Shown: positions 8,422-18,526 of the stretch, piece by piece
Position numbering within the stretch: position 1 is the stretch's first letter
Layout: the number at the start of each line of letters is the position of its first letter
NCBI RefSeq assembly: GCF_028553765.1
Contig: NZ_CP067134.1
Location: forward strand, 1,221,001-1,285,000
Length of the DNA stretch: 64,000 nt
Reading direction: 5' to 3'
Source of the DNA: Paracoccus stylophorae
GTDB taxonomy: Bacteria > Pseudomonadota > Alphaproteobacteria > Rhodobacterales > Rhodobacteraceae
Notes under the pieces: generated by a model
Seen by the model: the letters and a program-made list of their open reading frames with translations, nothing else
Databases searched by the model: none
Told to the model about the DNA's origin: nothing
Position numbers and translations under genes: made by a program

Positions 8422-10446
8422 TCACAGCATCGCCCGGACGCGCTTGACCACGGCCTCGGCGGTGATGCCGAATTCCTTGTACAGATCGGGTGCCGGGGCC
8501 GAGGCGCCAAAGCCGGTCATGCCGACGAAATCGGATTTCTCCTCTTGCCCGCGCTCGCCCAGCAACAGCCAGTCCCAAGGCTGGCGCACGGCCGCCTCGA
8601 TGGCGACGCGGACATTGCCGGCGGGAAGAACCTGTTCGCGATAGGCGGCAGTCTGGTCGCGGAACAGCTCCATCGAGGGCACCGACACGACGCGGGTGGG
8701 GGTGCCGTCGGCCTCCAGCGTCTCGCGCGCGGCGACGGCAATCTCGACCTCGGACCCGGTCGCCAGCAGCACGACCGCAGGCTTGCCGCCGCTGGCCTCG
8801 CGCAGGACATAGGCGCCCTTGGCCGACAGGTTCTCGTCCTTGTGGGTGGTGCGCAGGGCCGGCAACCCCTGACGCGACAGCGCCATGATCGTGGGACGGT
8901 CGGTCTGCGACAGCGCCAGTTCCCACGCCTCGGCGGTTTCGACCTGATCGCAGGGCCGCAGGGTCAGCATGTTGGGGGTCGCGCGGGCGATGGCCAGATG
9001 TTCGACCGGCTGGTGGGTCGGTCCATCCTCGCCCAGACCGATGCTGTCATGGGTCATCACATAGACGACCGGCAGCCCCATCAGCGCCGACAGGCGGATC
9101 GCGCCGCGCGCGTAATCGGTGAAGGTCAGGAACGTGCCGCCATAGGGGCGGAACCCGCCATGCAGCCAGATGCCGTTCATCGCCGCCGCCATGCCGTGTT
9201 CGCGGATGCCGAAATGGATATAGCGGCCCAGCCTGTTTTCGGCCGAGAACACGTCCATGTCGCCGGTGCGGGTGTTGTTCGACCCGGTCAGGTCGGCCGA
9301 GCCGCCGAAATTCTCGGGCATGTGCGGGTTCAGCACCTCCAGCACGTTTTCGCTGGCCTTGCGGGTGGCGACCTTGGGCTTGCCCTCGGCCGCCTGCGCC
9401 TTCAGCGCGCAGACGGTCTGCTGAAGCTGCGGGTTCGGCTTGTTGTCGATGCGGCGCACGAACTCGTCGCGCATGTCCGCCGACAGCGCGTCGACGCGAT
9501 CCTGCCACGCCTTGCGGTCCGACGCGCCGCGCCCGCCGATCTTGCGCCAGTCCGACAGGATCTGGTCGGGGATCTCGAAGGCGGGGGCGTCCCAGCCATA
9601 GGCCCTGCGCGCCGCCGCGATCTCGTCCTTGCCCAGAGGAGAGCCGTGGGCCTTGGCGCTGTCCGACTTGTTGGGCGCGCCAAAGCCGATGATGGTCTTG
9701 CAATCGACCAGCACCGGGCGGCCGTCTTCCTGCGCCGCCTCTTTCAGGGCGCGTTCGATGTCGGCGGCATCGTGGCCGTCGCAGGACAGCACGCGCCAGC
9801 CCGACGCCTCGAACCGGGCGCGCTGATCGGTCCGGTCCGACAGGCTGACGCGGCCGTCGATGGTGATGTCGTTATTGTCCCACAGCACGATCAGACGGCC
9901 CAGTTCCTGCGCGCCGGCAAGGCCGATCGCCTCCTGGCTGATGCCCTCCATCAGGCAGCCGTCGCCGGCGATGACCCAGGTGCGGTGGTCGCACAGTTCC
10001 GATCCGAACTCGGCCCGCAGCGCCTCTTCGGCCATGGCCATGCCGACGGCGGCCGCAAGCCCCTGACCCAGGGGGCCGGTGGTGGTTTCGACCCCCTCGA
10101 CATGGCCGTATTCGGGATGGCCGGCGGTGATATGGCCAAGCTGGCGGAAATTCCTGATCTGCTCGATCGTCATCTGCTCGTATCCGGTCAGATGCAGCAG
10201 CGCATAGATCAGCATCGAGCCGTGGCCCGCCGACAGCACGAAACGGTCGCGGTCGAACCAGTGCGGCGCGCCGGCGTCGAATTTCAGATGGTTGCGGAAC
10301 AGCACCGTGGCGACATCGGCCATGCCCATCGGCATGCCGGGATGGCCGGAATTGGCCGCCTCGACGGCGTCCATCGCCAGAACGCGGATCGCGCTGGCCA
10401 GTTTCCAGTGATCGGGGTCGGCCTTGCGGCGGGCGTCGATGTCCAT
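8422..10446 (-). CDS. tkt: Transketolase
   Basis: 674 residues, full length. A thiamine-diphosphate enzyme of the pentose phosphate and Calvin cycles that moves two-carbon ketol units. Visible: the N-terminal substrate-binding motif [13 protein letters not shown], the ThDP-binding [13 protein letters not shown]...[14 protein letters not shown], the central [10 protein letters not shown], and [49 protein letters not shown] with the active-site histidine. The frame is open far upstream, to 11496, but that part is antisense to the CorC gene; the ATG at 10446 is preceded by AGAAGGGA. No gap or tal gene adjoins it, so it probably serves general carbon metabolism. Confidence 0.97.
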   Translation of the reverse strand: MDIDARRKADPDHWKLASAIRVLAMDAVEAANSGHPGMPMGMADVATVLFRNHLKFDAGAPHWFDRDRFVLSAGHGSMLIYALLHLTGYEQMTIEQIRNFRQLGHITAGHPEYGHVEGVETTTGPLGQGLAAAVGMAMAEEALRAEFGSELCDHRTWVIAGDGCLMEGISQEAIGLAGAQELGRLIVLWDNNDITIDGRVSLSDRTDQRARFEASGWRVLSCDGHDAADIERALKEAAQEDGRPVLVDCKTIIGFGAPNKSDSAKAHGSPLGKDEIAAARRAYGWDAPAFEIPDQILSDWRKIGGRGASDRKAWQDRVDALSADMRDEFVRRIDNKPNPQLQQTVCALKAQAAEGKPKVATRKASENVLEVLNPHMPENFGGSADLTGSNNTRTGDMDVFSAENRLGRYIHFGIREHGMAAAMNGIWLHGGFRPYGGTFLTFTDYARGAIRLSALMGLPVVYVMTHDSIGLGEDGPTHQPVEHLAIARATPNMLTLRPCDQVETAEAWELALSQTDRPTIMALSRQGLPALRTTHKDENLSAKGAYVLREASGGKPAVVLLATGSEVEIAVAARETLEADGTPTRVVSVPSMELFRDQTAAYREQVLPAGNVRVAIEAAVRQPWDWLLLGERGQEEKSDFVGMTGFGASAPAPDLYKEFGITAEAVVKRVRAML

Positions 10447-10583
10447 GGCGGTCCCTTCTGCGGGCTGAGATGCTTTGCCGTTTCTGTTAGGGGCGATGGG
10501 CGCGGGTTGCAAGCGCGGGCGGGACGCACCCGCCGGGCCGGACGTGCAGGACGGGCCGGCGCAGGGACGAAGGCGATGCGGCG

Positions 10584-11912
10584 TCAGTCGCTTCCGTCGG
10601 GCACCGGCGCCAGCGGCCTGACCCGCAGCCGTGTGATGCGGTTTTCGCGCCGGGCAAGAACCTCGAACCGATAGCCGTGAAAGCTGAAGACCTGTCCCTG
10701 TTCGGGGATCGACTGGGCCATGTGGATGACCAGCCCCGCGACGGTGTTGGCCTCGTCGTCGGGCAGGTTCCAATCCAGTTGCCGGTTCAGATCGCGGATC
10801 GTCATGCCGCCATCGACGGTGTAATCGCCCTGGCCGTTGGGCGTCAGGGTCTGGTCGGCGTCGGTGTCGTGTTCGTCGGTGATCTCGCCCACGATCTCTT
10901 CCAGAATATCCTCCAGCGTGATCAGCCCGCGCAGCGTACCGTATTCGTCCACGACCAGCGCGAAATGCGTCCGGCGCTTCAGGAATTCGCGCATCTGTTC
11001 GTCCAGCGCCGTCGTCTCGGGCACGAAATAGGGCTGCATCGCCACCGCCGTCACGTCGAATTTCTGCAACGCCGACGGATCGCGGCTTTCGCGCAGCGAC
11101 TTGTTGACCGCGCGCAGCAGATCCTTGGCGTGGATGACGCCCACGACATTCTCGCGCTCGTCCCGGAAGACCGGCAGGCGGGTGTGCGGGCTGGCCAGCA
11201 CCGCGTCGAGGATCTCGGCCGGCGGGCGGGCCGCGTCGATCATCTGGATGCCCGAACGGTGGCGCATGATCTCCTCGACCGTGCGGTTGCCCAGATCCAG
11301 CGCGCCAAGCAGCCGGTCGCGATCCTCCTTCTGCACCGCGCCGGTCGCGTGACCGATGGACAGCGCGCCCTCGATCTCTTCCTGCAACGAGAACATGTGC
11401 GATCCCGGATCGGTCTTCAGGCCGAAAAGCCCCAGAATCCCGCGCACGATCAGCCGCACCACGGTCACGATGGGCGACAGGATCAGCGTCACCCACCGGA
11501 TCGGGCGGGCCACCATCGCGGCCACCTTTTCGGGCGCCGAGATGGCATAGGTCTTGGGCATCACCTCGGAAAAGATCAGCACCAGCACCGTCATCACCAG
11601 CGTGGCCATGGCAACGCCGCTGGACCCCAGAAGCCGCGTGAACAGCGCGGTGGCAAGGCTGGCCGACAGGATGTTGACGACGTTGTTGCCCAGAAGGATC
11701 GCGCCGATCAGCCTTTCGCTGTCAGCCGTCACCTGCAACGCGGCCTTGGCGCCGGCATCGCCGCGGTCGGCGCGCGAGTGCAGCTTGGCCCGGCTGGCGG
11801 CCGTCAGCGCCGTTTCCGAGCCGGAGAAGAAACCCGACAGCATCAGCAGGACCAGGATGGCCACGACGGTCAGCCAGAATGCGGAATCCAGAATACTTGA
11901 AGGGTCGTCCAT
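10584..11912 (-). CDS. HlyC/CorC family (CNNM-type) membrane protein
   Basis: 442 residues. Three to four N-terminal membrane segments make a DUF21/CNNM domain (starting [30 protein letters not shown]), followed by a CBS pair (about 215-330; [39 protein letters not shown] and [23 protein letters not shown]) and a C-terminal CorC/HlyC domain ([18 protein letters not shown]). The family is linked to magnesium/cobalt efflux or resistance. The frame is open to 11978; the ATG at 11912 has AAGGACCC before it and starts the first helix correctly. It follows xerD on the same strand after 16 bp, so is likely in its operon. Confidence 0.92.
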   Translation of the reverse strand: MDDPSSILDSAFWLTVVAILVLLMLSGFFSGSETALTAASRAKLHSRADRGDAGAKAALQVTADSERLIGAILLGNNVVNILSASLATALFTRLLGSSGVAMATLVMTVLVLIFSEVMPKTYAISAPEKVAAMVARPIRWVTLILSPIVTVVRLIVRGILGLFGLKTDPGSHMFSLQEEIEGALSIGHATGAVQKEDRDRLLGALDLGNRTVEEIMRHRSGIQMIDAARPPAEILDAVLASPHTRLPVFRDERENVVGVIHAKDLLRAVNKSLRESRDPSALQKFDVTAVAMQPYFVPETTALDEQMREFLKRRTHFALVVDEYGTLRGLITLEDILEEIVGEITDEHDTDADQTLTPNGQGDYTVDGGMTIRDLNRQLDWNLPDDEANTVAGLVIHMAQSIPEQGQVFSFHGYRFEVLARRENRITRLRVRPLAPVPDGSD

Positions 11913-11928
11913 GGGTCCTTGCCGTTCT

Positions 11929-12909
11929 TCAGTCGGTTGCCTCGTCCGTGGGGACGGACGAGCCGGCAACGCGCGCAAGCGGATGATGGTTCAGCACCAG
12001 ATCGCGCATCCGCGCGTCCAGCACATGGGTATAGATTTCGGTCGTGCCAAGATCGGCATGGCCCAGCAATGTCTGGATGCTGCGCAGATCGGCGCCGCCT
12101 TCCAGCAGATGGGTCGCGAAGGCGTGGCGCAGCACATGCGGGGTCACGCGCGCCGGATCCACGCCCGCCCGCGCCGCAATCGCGTTCAGCAACCGGCCAA
12201 GGCTTTGGCGCGGCATGTGACCGGCGCGACCGGGGGCCGGAAACAGCCATCGCGCGCCGCTGCCCGCCACCAGCCGGCCAAGCGGGCTGTCCCGATGCGC
12301 CGCGTCGCGCACCGACAGCCACGCTGTCAGCGCCGATCTTGCGGCGCCGGTCAGCGGCACCATCCGGTCCTTGCCGCCCTTGCCCCGGATCAGCAGCAGT
12401 TCCGGGTCGCCCCGGCACGCGGCCACCGGCAGAGAGACCAGTTCGCTGACCCGCATCCCGGTCGCGTAAAGCAGCTCGATCAGGCACAGGTTGCGCGTCT
12501 TTTCGGCCCGGTCGCGGCCGATGTCGGGGGCGGCGGCCAGCATCGCGTCGATCTCGGCGCGATCCAGCGTCCGGGGCAGCAGCTTCGCCCGGCCCGGCCC
12601 GGATATGCGGATCGCCGGATCGTCGTCGCGCCAGCCTTCCTCCAGCGCAAAGCGCGTGAATTGCCGGATCGAGGACAGCCGCCGCGCGCGCGTGGCCCGC
12701 GACAGGCCCTGCGCGTCGCAATGGGCCAGATAATCCTCGACTGTCTCGCGCGTCAGATCGGCCAGCGCGGCGTCGCGGCCCGCCAGCCAGTCCGACAGGT
12801 CGCGCAGATCGCGGCCATAGGCCAGCAACGTGTTCTGCGCCGCGCCCGCCTCGGCCGCCTGGGCGTCCAGAAACGCCGAAATGGCGCGATGATCGGCGGG
12901 AACGGCCAT
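11929..12909 (-). CDS. xerD: Tyrosine recombinase XerD
   Basis: 326 residues. An N-terminal SAM-like core-binding domain (about 5-95) and a C-terminal catalytic domain. All six catalytic positions are present: R153 (ATGMRVSEL), K180, H258 and R261 (PHVLRHAFATHLL), H284 (LLGHADLGTT) and the nucleophile Y293 (EIYTHV). XerD with XerC resolves chromosome dimers at dif. Assignment to XerD rather than XerC rests on overall likeness and is a little less certain. Its start shares a base with the stop of the upstream exported protein gene, giving an operon with the 501-residue protein and the CorC gene. Confidence 0.93.
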   Translation of the reverse strand: MAVPADHRAISAFLDAQAAEAGAAQNTLLAYGRDLRDLSDWLAGRDAALADLTRETVEDYLAHCDAQGLSRATRARRLSSIRQFTRFALEEGWRDDDPAIRISGPGRAKLLPRTLDRAEIDAMLAAAPDIGRDRAEKTRNLCLIELLYATGMRVSELVSLPVAACRGDPELLLIRGKGGKDRMVPLTGAARSALTAWLSVRDAAHRDSPLGRLVAGSGARWLFPAPGRAGHMPRQSLGRLLNAIAARAGVDPARVTPHVLRHAFATHLLEGGADLRSIQTLLGHADLGTTEIYTHVLDARMRDLVLNHHPLARVAGSSVPTDEATD

Positions 12910-14414
12910 CAGGGCGATCCGGTCATGTGCGGGCGCAGCGCAAGCTGCGCGGCGGCCAGATCGGCGTCCTCGCGCAGGCCCAAGGCGCGCAGCGCGGCCA
13001 ATCCGCGCGCGGCACGCGCCAGATCGCCGTCAAGACCGGCATCGACATCCGCCATCGCTTCCAGCAACGCCTGACCCTTGGGAACGTCCGGTGCCTCGGC
13101 CGAGGCTGCGGGCGGGGCGGCCTGCAATTCCGCCGGGATCGGCTGCGCCCGGTCGACCGGCAGCCCACGCCATTGCCGCAGCCAGCGCGCCGCCTGCGCC
13201 GCGTCCGGGTCCGATCCTTCGGGCACCGTCTGGGGCAGATCCGCCGCGATCATCGCGGCCAGCACGTCGGCCATGTCGGCCGTGCGAAATTCGTCGAAGG
13301 CGCGGGGCAGGGCGGTCAGCGGATCGCCTGCGGCAATGGCCGCCTCAAGCGTGCGCATCGCGCCGGCGCGTTCCCAGACGCCGCCGGATGCGGCGGGTTT
13401 CTGTTCGGCATAGATGTCGCGCAGCGGTGCGGGCGCGATCGCCCCGGCCCGCGCCAGACGCTCCGCCGCCTCCAGCCGCGCCTTCCAGCCATTGTTCAGC
13501 CGCAGGTCGGATTGCGCGAACGCGACCGGCAGCGGCCCGGTCGGCAGCGGTTGGCCGATCGCCTCGTGAATGCGGAACTCCAACGGCGTGACGCGGTCCG
13601 AGGGCGCGATGGTCTCGCCGCTGTCGACGAACCCGTCGTCAAGAAAATGCGTCAGCAACAGCGCCTCGTGCCGGTCGATCAGGCCCAGGGCGTCGGCGCC
13701 GTGCAGGCCGATGGCAGCGGCCGCCCAGTCGCCCGTCTGCGCCAGGCAGAAGATCCGCGCCGCGAAGCTGGGCGCGACCCCGGGCGTGGTGTCCATGATC
13801 CGGCAGGCGCGGCCCTCGTCGCCCTGCAACAGCGCGATGTCGAATAGGCGCCGGAATACCTCGGGGTCGCCCGGACCGGCGGTCAGCAGCAGGGTCTGCG
13901 CCGAATCCAGCGCGCCCATGTCAAGCAGTCGGTCGGCCCGCGCCAGGAACAGCCGCCCCACATCGTCCGAACCGCTGGCCGTGGGCGGGGTCAGCTGCGC
14001 CAGCAGCAGGCGTCGCAACAGGGCGTTCATGGCCGGCAGCCGGGCGGGGGTCTGCACGATCAGCGGCGCCAGATCGGCCGGATCGCTGCCCTGCCACAGA
14101 TCGGCGGGCAGCCCGGCCTTGCGCGCGGTGATCGTGCCTGCGGCGTCGGGGTTGCCGCCATCCAGCCGCGTGACCTGAACCGTGCCGACCGCGCCGCTTG
14201 CCGCGACCGGTCGCGCGCGGTCGCGCGGCGGCGGCGGCCGCTGGCCGGGTCGCCAGGCCGAGCTTTCGCGCGCCGGGCCGCGCACGCTGCCCGACAGCCA
14301 GTCGCTGGCCGAAAGCGGGCGGTTCTGCTGCGCCATCGCCGGGGCGGGCGCCCAGGTTGCGGCGACCAGCAGGGCCGTCATCGCGGCAAGGATGCGGGAT
14401 CGCGCGTCAGTCAC
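12909..14414 (-). CDS. Exported protein of unknown function (TPR-like helical)
   Basis: 501 residues, begun at the GTG at 14414, which overlaps the stop of the 47-residue ORF upstream. From that start a clear signal peptide reads RSRILAAMTALLVAATWAPAPAMAQ; a start at the internal ATG (14381) is an alternative. A proline/arginine-rich linker follows, then a long alpha-helical region with degenerate repeats of the kind LDSAQTLLLTAGPGDPEVFRRLFDIALLQGDEGRAC, suggesting TPR/Sel1-like repeats. No enzyme motif is visible. Expected in the periplasm. It is coupled to xerD downstream. I do not recognise a named family; it looks like a protein conserved in Rhodobacterales. Confidence 0.75.
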   Translation of the reverse strand: MTDARSRILAAMTALLVAATWAPAPAMAQQNRPLSASDWLSGSVRGPARESSAWRPGQRPPPPRDRARPVAASGAVGTVQVTRLDGGNPDAAGTITARKAGLPADLWQGSDPADLAPLIVQTPARLPAMNALLRRLLLAQLTPPTASGSDDVGRLFLARADRLLDMGALDSAQTLLLTAGPGDPEVFRRLFDIALLQGDEGRACRIMDTTPGVAPSFAARIFCLAQTGDWAAAAIGLHGADALGLIDRHEALLLTHFLDDGFVDSGETIAPSDRVTPLEFRIHEAIGQPLPTGPLPVAFAQSDLRLNNGWKARLEAAERLARAGAIAPAPLRDIYAEQKPAASGGVWERAGAMRTLEAAIAAGDPLTALPRAFDEFRTADMADVLAAMIAADLPQTVPEGSDPDAAQAARWLRQWRGLPVDRAQPIPAELQAAPPAASAEAPDVPKGQALLEAMADVDAGLDGDLARAARGLAALRALGLREDADLAAAQLALRPHMTGSP

Positions 14415-14550
14415 CCGCGCCACCGATGGCCACCGGGCTGCGGACTTCCTGCCGGACCGGCTCCATGTCGCCCAGATAGGCATAGCCGATCAGGCCGATC
14501 ACGCCCGCCACAATCAGCACCGCCAGAACCTTGATCAACCGCATCGACAT
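14407..14550 (-). CDS. 47-residue single-pass membrane protein, unknown function
   Basis: A small ORF of 47 residues: MSMRLIKVLAVLIVAGVIG and on into a short soluble tail (YLGDMEPVRQEVRSPVAIGGAGD). One hydrophobic segment (residues 5-24) is either a membrane anchor or an uncleaved signal. The 3' end overlaps the GTG start of the exported protein gene by 8 bases, which argues that it is translated and coupled. It lies divergent from aroK. Function unknown. Confidence 0.6.
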   Translation of the reverse strand: MSMRLIKVLAVLIVAGVIGLIGYAYLGDMEPVRQEVRSPVAIGGAGD

Positions 14551-14669
14551 CCGCCTCGTTCGTCGTTCACTGCATCGCTGTCCGACGCTTTCTACGCCGG
14601 TTGAGCCCGAATATATATGGCAATTCCGGAAAGATCACGCCATTCAATGGCGCGATGGAAGGGGGCCGG

Positions 14670-15218
14670 ATGAAGCAGCGGATGAGGCGGCATATTGTGC
14701 TGGTCGGCATGATGGGGGCGGGCAAGACCGCCATCGGGACGGAAATGGCCCGGCGTCTGCACGTCCCGTTCACCGATTCCGACCACGAGATCGAAACCGC
14801 CGCCGCCATGACCATCGCCGAGATCTTCGCTCGCGACGGCGAGGCGTTCTTTCGCGACCGCGAAACGCGGGTGCTGGCCCGGATTCTGGATGGACCGCCG
14901 GGCGTTGTCTCGACCGGAGGGGGCGCGTGGATGCGGGCCGAGAACCGGGCGCTGATCGGCGCGCGCGGCCTGTCGGTGTGGCTGAACTGCGATCTGGACA
15001 CGCTGTGGCACCGGGTCCGCCAGCGCAGCACGCGGCCGCTGCTGAAGACGGCCGACCCGCGCGGCACGCTGGCGGCGCTGATGGCGCAGCGCAATCCGGT
15101 CTATGCCACGGCGGACCTGACCTTCGACGCGCGGCCCGGAGACACGATCGAGGCTGCGGCAACCCGGCTGATCGCCGCCGTTCGCCAGGCGCATCCAGAC
15201 ATCCCGGAGGCAAGATGA
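14670..15218 (+). CDS. aroK: Shikimate kinase
   Basis: 182 residues. Phosphorylates shikimate with ATP in aromatic amino-acid synthesis. The Walker A motif GMMGAGKT is at residues 13-20; the shikimate-binding region (TDSDHEIETAAAMTIAEIF) and [10 protein letters not shown] follow, with the lid RQRSTRPLLKTADPRGTL. The frame is open from 14601, but the ATG at 14670 has a purine-rich GGAAGGGGG just before it and gives the normal family length. Its stop overlaps the aroB start (ATGA), so the pair is translationally coupled. Confidence 0.95.
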   Translation: MKQRMRRHIVLVGMMGAGKTAIGTEMARRLHVPFTDSDHEIETAAAMTIAEIFARDGEAFFRDRETRVLARILDGPPGVVSTGGGAWMRAENRALIGARGLSVWLNCDLDTLWHRVRQRSTRPLLKTADPRGTLAALMAQRNPVYATADLTFDARPGDTIEAAATRLIAAVRQAHPDIPEAR

Positions 15219-16327
15219 CCGACGCCCTGACCGTTCATGTCCCCTTGGGCGCGCGCGCCTATGACGTCCGGATCGGCACCGGCCTGATCGACCGCGCGGG
15301 CGACCAGATCGCGCCGCTGCTGCACCGGCCCCGCGCGGCCATCGTGACCGACGAGGTCGTGGCCGGGCTGCATCTGGACCGGCTGCGCGATGCGCTGTCG
15401 GCCGAGGGGATCGACAGCGTGCCCCTGATCCTGCCGGCCGGCGAGGGCACGAAAAGCTGGCCGCATCTGACCCGCACCGTCGACTGGCTGCTGGAACAGC
15501 GGATCGAACGGCGCGACATCGTGATCGCCTTCGGCGGCGGCGTGATCGGCGATCTGGTGGGTTTTGCCGCCGCGATCCTGCGCCGCGGCGTGCGCTTCGT
15601 GCAGATCCCCACCACGCTTCTGGCGCAGGTGGACAGCAGCGTGGGCGGCAAGACCGGCATCAATTCGGGCCACGGCAAGAACCTGATCGGCGCGTTTCAT
15701 CAACCCGCCTTGGTGCTGGCCGATATCGGCGTGCTGGACACGCTGAGCCGGCGCGATTTCCTGGCGGGCTATGGCGAGGTGGCGAAATACGGTCTTCTGG
15801 GGGATGCCGGATTCTTCGAATGGCTAGAGGCGCACGGCGCGCGGCTGCGCGACGACATGGGTCTGCGCCAGCGGGCGGTGGCTCGTTCGGTCGCGATGAA
15901 GGCCGGGATCGTGACCCGCGACGAGACCGAGCAGGGCGAACGCGCATTGCTGAATCTGGGCCACACATTCGGCCACGCGCTGGAGGCGGCGACGAGCTAT
16001 TCCGACCGCCTGCTGCATGGCGAGGGGGTGGCCATCGGCTGTGCGCTGGCCTTCGATCTGTCGGCGCGGATGGGGCTGTGCAGCCAGGAGGCGCCAAGCC
16101 GCGTGCTGGCGCATCTGCGCCAGATGGGCTTGCCCGCGACGCTGGCCGAGATCGGGGGCGATCTGCCCGACGATGCGGGGCTGATCGGGCTGATGGGTCA
16201 GGACAAGAAGGTGGTCGATGGCCGGCTGCGCTTTGTGCTGGCGCGCGGCATCGGAGAGGCGTTCGTCAGCGACGCGGTCCCGACGGATCTGCTGGCGCAG
16301 GTGCTGCGCGACTCTCGGCGCGGCTGA
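15215..16327 (+). CDS. aroB: 3-dehydroquinate synthase
   Basis: 370 residues. Converts DAHP to 3-dehydroquinate, second step of the shikimate pathway, using NAD and a divalent metal. Visible: the NAD-binding AFGGGVIGDLVGFAAAILRRG, the substrate block TTLLAQVDSSVGGKTGINSGHGKNLIGAFHQP, GEVAKYGLLGD with a metal-binding glutamate, and the metal-binding histidines in NLGHTFGHALE and LLHGEGVAIG. The start ATG at 15215 is preceded by GGAGG and overlaps the aroK stop. Confidence 0.97.
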   Translation: MTDALTVHVPLGARAYDVRIGTGLIDRAGDQIAPLLHRPRAAIVTDEVVAGLHLDRLRDALSAEGIDSVPLILPAGEGTKSWPHLTRTVDWLLEQRIERRDIVIAFGGGVIGDLVGFAAAILRRGVRFVQIPTTLLAQVDSSVGGKTGINSGHGKNLIGAFHQPALVLADIGVLDTLSRRDFLAGYGEVAKYGLLGDAGFFEWLEAHGARLRDDMGLRQRAVARSVAMKAGIVTRDETEQGERALLNLGHTFGHALEAATSYSDRLLHGEGVAIGCALAFDLSARMGLCSQEAPSRVLAHLRQMGLPATLAEIGGDLPDDAGLIGLMGQDKKVVDGRLRFVLARGIGEAFVSDAVPTDLLAQVLRDSRRG

Positions 16328-16384
16328 CCGGGCAGTCCCGTCGGGCCGTCCGCGCCCGCAGGACGCGCGCGCGGCACGGGCTTT

Positions 16385-18274
16385 TCAGCGCTGCGGGTAG
16401 CCGATTCCCTGAAGCGCGTCCGAGATTTCCGACAGCACCTCGGGATCGTCGATGGTCGCGGGGGGGTTGAACTGTTCCCCCTCGGCGATCTTGACCATCG
16501 TCGCGCGCAGGATCTTGCCCGACCGGGTCTTGGGCAGCCGTTCCACCACGCAGGCCAGCTTGAAGGCCGCGACCGGGCCGATCTGGTCGCGCACGCGGGC
16601 GATCACCTCGCGGACGATCTGTTCGTCCGAATTCTCGACCCCCTTCTTCAGGCACAGGAAACCCACCGGCATCTGTCCCTTCAGGCTGTCCGCGACCCCG
16701 ATCACGGCACATTCGGCAACGTCGGGGTGGCCCGCCAGAACCTCTTCGATGGCGCCGGTGGACAGGCGGTGGCCGGCGACGTTGATCACATCGTCCGTCC
16801 GCGCCATGATGTAGAGATAGCCGTCCTCGTCGACATAGCCCGCGTCGCCCGTCTCGTAATAGCCGGGGAAATGGTCCAGATACGCCTTGCGGAACCGGTC
16901 TTCGGCGTTCCACAGCGAGGGCAGGGTGCCCGGCGGCAAGGGCAGCCTGACCGCGATCGCGCCCAACGTGCCGGGGCCGACCGGATGGCCGGCCTCGTCC
17001 AGGATCTGCACGTCGTATCCGGGCATGGCCACCGATGGGCTGCCTTTCTTGACCGGCATCCGTTCGATGCCGAACGGGTTGGCGGCGATGGCCCAGCCCG
17101 TTTCCGTCTGCCACCAATGGTCAAGCACCGGCAGGTTCAGCTTGTCTTCCAGCCACTGGATCGTGTCGGGGTCGGCGCGCTCTCCGGCCAGAAAGACGGC
17201 TTGCAGGCTGGACAGGTCGTAATCGCCGATCAGTTCGCCCTTGGGGTCCTCGCGCTTGACGGCGCGGATGGCGGTGGGGGCGGTGAAGAAGGATTTGACC
17301 TTGTGGTCCTGGATCACCCGCCAGAACGTGCCGGCATCGGGGGTGCCGACGGGCTTGCCCTCGAACACGATTGTGGTCGCGCCGGCGATCAGCGGCGCAT
17401 AGCAGATATAGCTGTGGCCCACGACCCAGCCCACGTCCGAGGCCGCCCAGAACACGTCCCCGGCCTCGATGCCGTAGATGTTCTTCATCGTCCAGTTCAG
17501 CGTGACCAGATGACCGCCGGTGTGGCGGATCACGCCCTTGGGCTGGCCCGTCGTCCCCGACGTATAGAGGACATAGACCGGATGATTGCCCTCGACCGGC
17601 ACGCATTCGGCCGGCTCGACCCCTGACTGGAACTCGTCCCACGCCACATCGCGGCCCGGCGTCAGCGTCGCTGCCTCTTGCGCGCGCTGGAAGATCACGC
17701 AGAAATCGGGTTTGTGGCTGGACTGTTCGATGGCCGAATCCAGCAGCGGCTTGTATTTGACGATGCGGTTCGGCTCCATCCCGCACGAGGCGGTGATGAT
17801 CGCCTTTGGCTGCGCGTCCTGGATCCGCACGGCCAGTTCGTGCGCGGCAAAGCCGCCGAACACGACCGAATGGATCGCGCCCAGACGCGTGCAGGCCAGC
17901 ATCGCCTCGACCGCCTCGGGGATCATCGGCATGTAGACGATGACCCGATCGCCTTTTTCGACGCCCTTCGCGCGCAGCGCCCCGGCAAGGCTGGCGACGC
18001 GGTCGCGCAGTTCGCGAAAGGTGACGCTGGACCGGGAATCGGTGATCGGGCTGTCATGGATGATGGCGGGCTGATCGCCGCGCCCGGCCGCGACATGGCG
18101 ATCCACGGCGTTCCAGCAGGTGTTCGTCAGCCCGTCCGCGAACCATTCGCCGACCGGACCCTGATCGAAGAACGCCTTGCTGGGCGGGCGATCCCAGTCG
18201 ATCTTTTCGGCCTGGGCCATCCAGAACCCCTCGGGATCGGATTTCCAGCTGGCGTAAACGTCCCGGTATGCCAT
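16385..18274 (-). CDS. prpE: Propionate-CoA ligase (propionyl-CoA synthetase)
   Basis: 629 residues, an AMP-forming acyl-CoA synthetase. Opening MAYRDVYASWKSDPEGFWMAQAEKIDW and length match PrpE rather than acetyl-CoA synthetase. Motifs: VYVLYTSGTTGQPKGVIRHTGG (P-loop-like ATP site), HWWQTETGWAI, YETGDAGYVDEDGYLYIMARTDDVINVAGHRLSTGAIEE, and PKTRSGKILRATM with the catalytic lysine that is often acetylated. It activates propionate, feeding propionyl-CoA carboxylation. Start at 18274 has AAGGGGGG at good spacing. The upstream gap contains several TTTGCAAA-type boxes, fitting control by a short-chain acyl-CoA regulator. Confidence 0.95.
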   Translation of the reverse strand: MAYRDVYASWKSDPEGFWMAQAEKIDWDRPPSKAFFDQGPVGEWFADGLTNTCWNAVDRHVAAGRGDQPAIIHDSPITDSRSSVTFRELRDRVASLAGALRAKGVEKGDRVIVYMPMIPEAVEAMLACTRLGAIHSVVFGGFAAHELAVRIQDAQPKAIITASCGMEPNRIVKYKPLLDSAIEQSSHKPDFCVIFQRAQEAATLTPGRDVAWDEFQSGVEPAECVPVEGNHPVYVLYTSGTTGQPKGVIRHTGGHLVTLNWTMKNIYGIEAGDVFWAASDVGWVVGHSYICYAPLIAGATTIVFEGKPVGTPDAGTFWRVIQDHKVKSFFTAPTAIRAVKREDPKGELIGDYDLSSLQAVFLAGERADPDTIQWLEDKLNLPVLDHWWQTETGWAIAANPFGIERMPVKKGSPSVAMPGYDVQILDEAGHPVGPGTLGAIAVRLPLPPGTLPSLWNAEDRFRKAYLDHFPGYYETGDAGYVDEDGYLYIMARTDDVINVAGHRLSTGAIEEVLAGHPDVAECAVIGVADSLKGQMPVGFLCLKKGVENSDEQIVREVIARVRDQIGPVAAFKLACVVERLPKTRSGKILRATMVKIAEGEQFNPPATIDDPEVLSEISDALQGIGYPQR

Positions 18275-18372
18275 GGCATGCCCCCCTTATCCTACGCTGC
18301 CCTTCTGTTACGTGGCCCAAGGGGGCCGAGGCAACAGTGTTAGCGGCACCCCCGCGCCGCGCGCGCCCGGAA

Positions 18373-18461
18373 TTTGCATGTTTTCGCACCCGTATCGCGC
18401 GGAAATTTGCAAAACCGAAAGTCCTGCAAAACCCCTGCGACGCGGCGCCGGTTTTTGCAAA
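18373..18461. promoter_or_regulatory. Cluster of TTTGCAAA-type boxes upstream of prpE
   Basis: The 252-bp gap between maeB and prpE contains two exact TTTGCAAA boxes (18406-18413 and 18454-18461) and two partial ones (TTTGCATG at 18373-18380, CCTGCAAA at 18423-18430). As I recall, PccR of Rhodobacter sphaeroides (ScfR family, controlling propionyl-CoA assimilation) binds TTTGCAAA repeats. Spacing here is looser than the published paired site. prpE is the only gene reading away from this gap, so it is the likely target. Confidence 0.5.
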
Positions 18462-18526
18462 ATGCAGCAGCGGCCGGCGTGGCTGCCGGGCCGGGTGATT
18501 CGCCGCCCCGCGACAGTTTCGGCGGT

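Noticed and set aside
8173-10674. An 833-codon plus-strand frame
   Set aside because: Antisense to transketolase, which has complete motifs; the frame's product has none.
10447-11496. Upstream extension of the transketolase frame
   Set aside because: Antisense-frame product of the CorC gene region; transketolase has a proper ribosome site and start at 10446.
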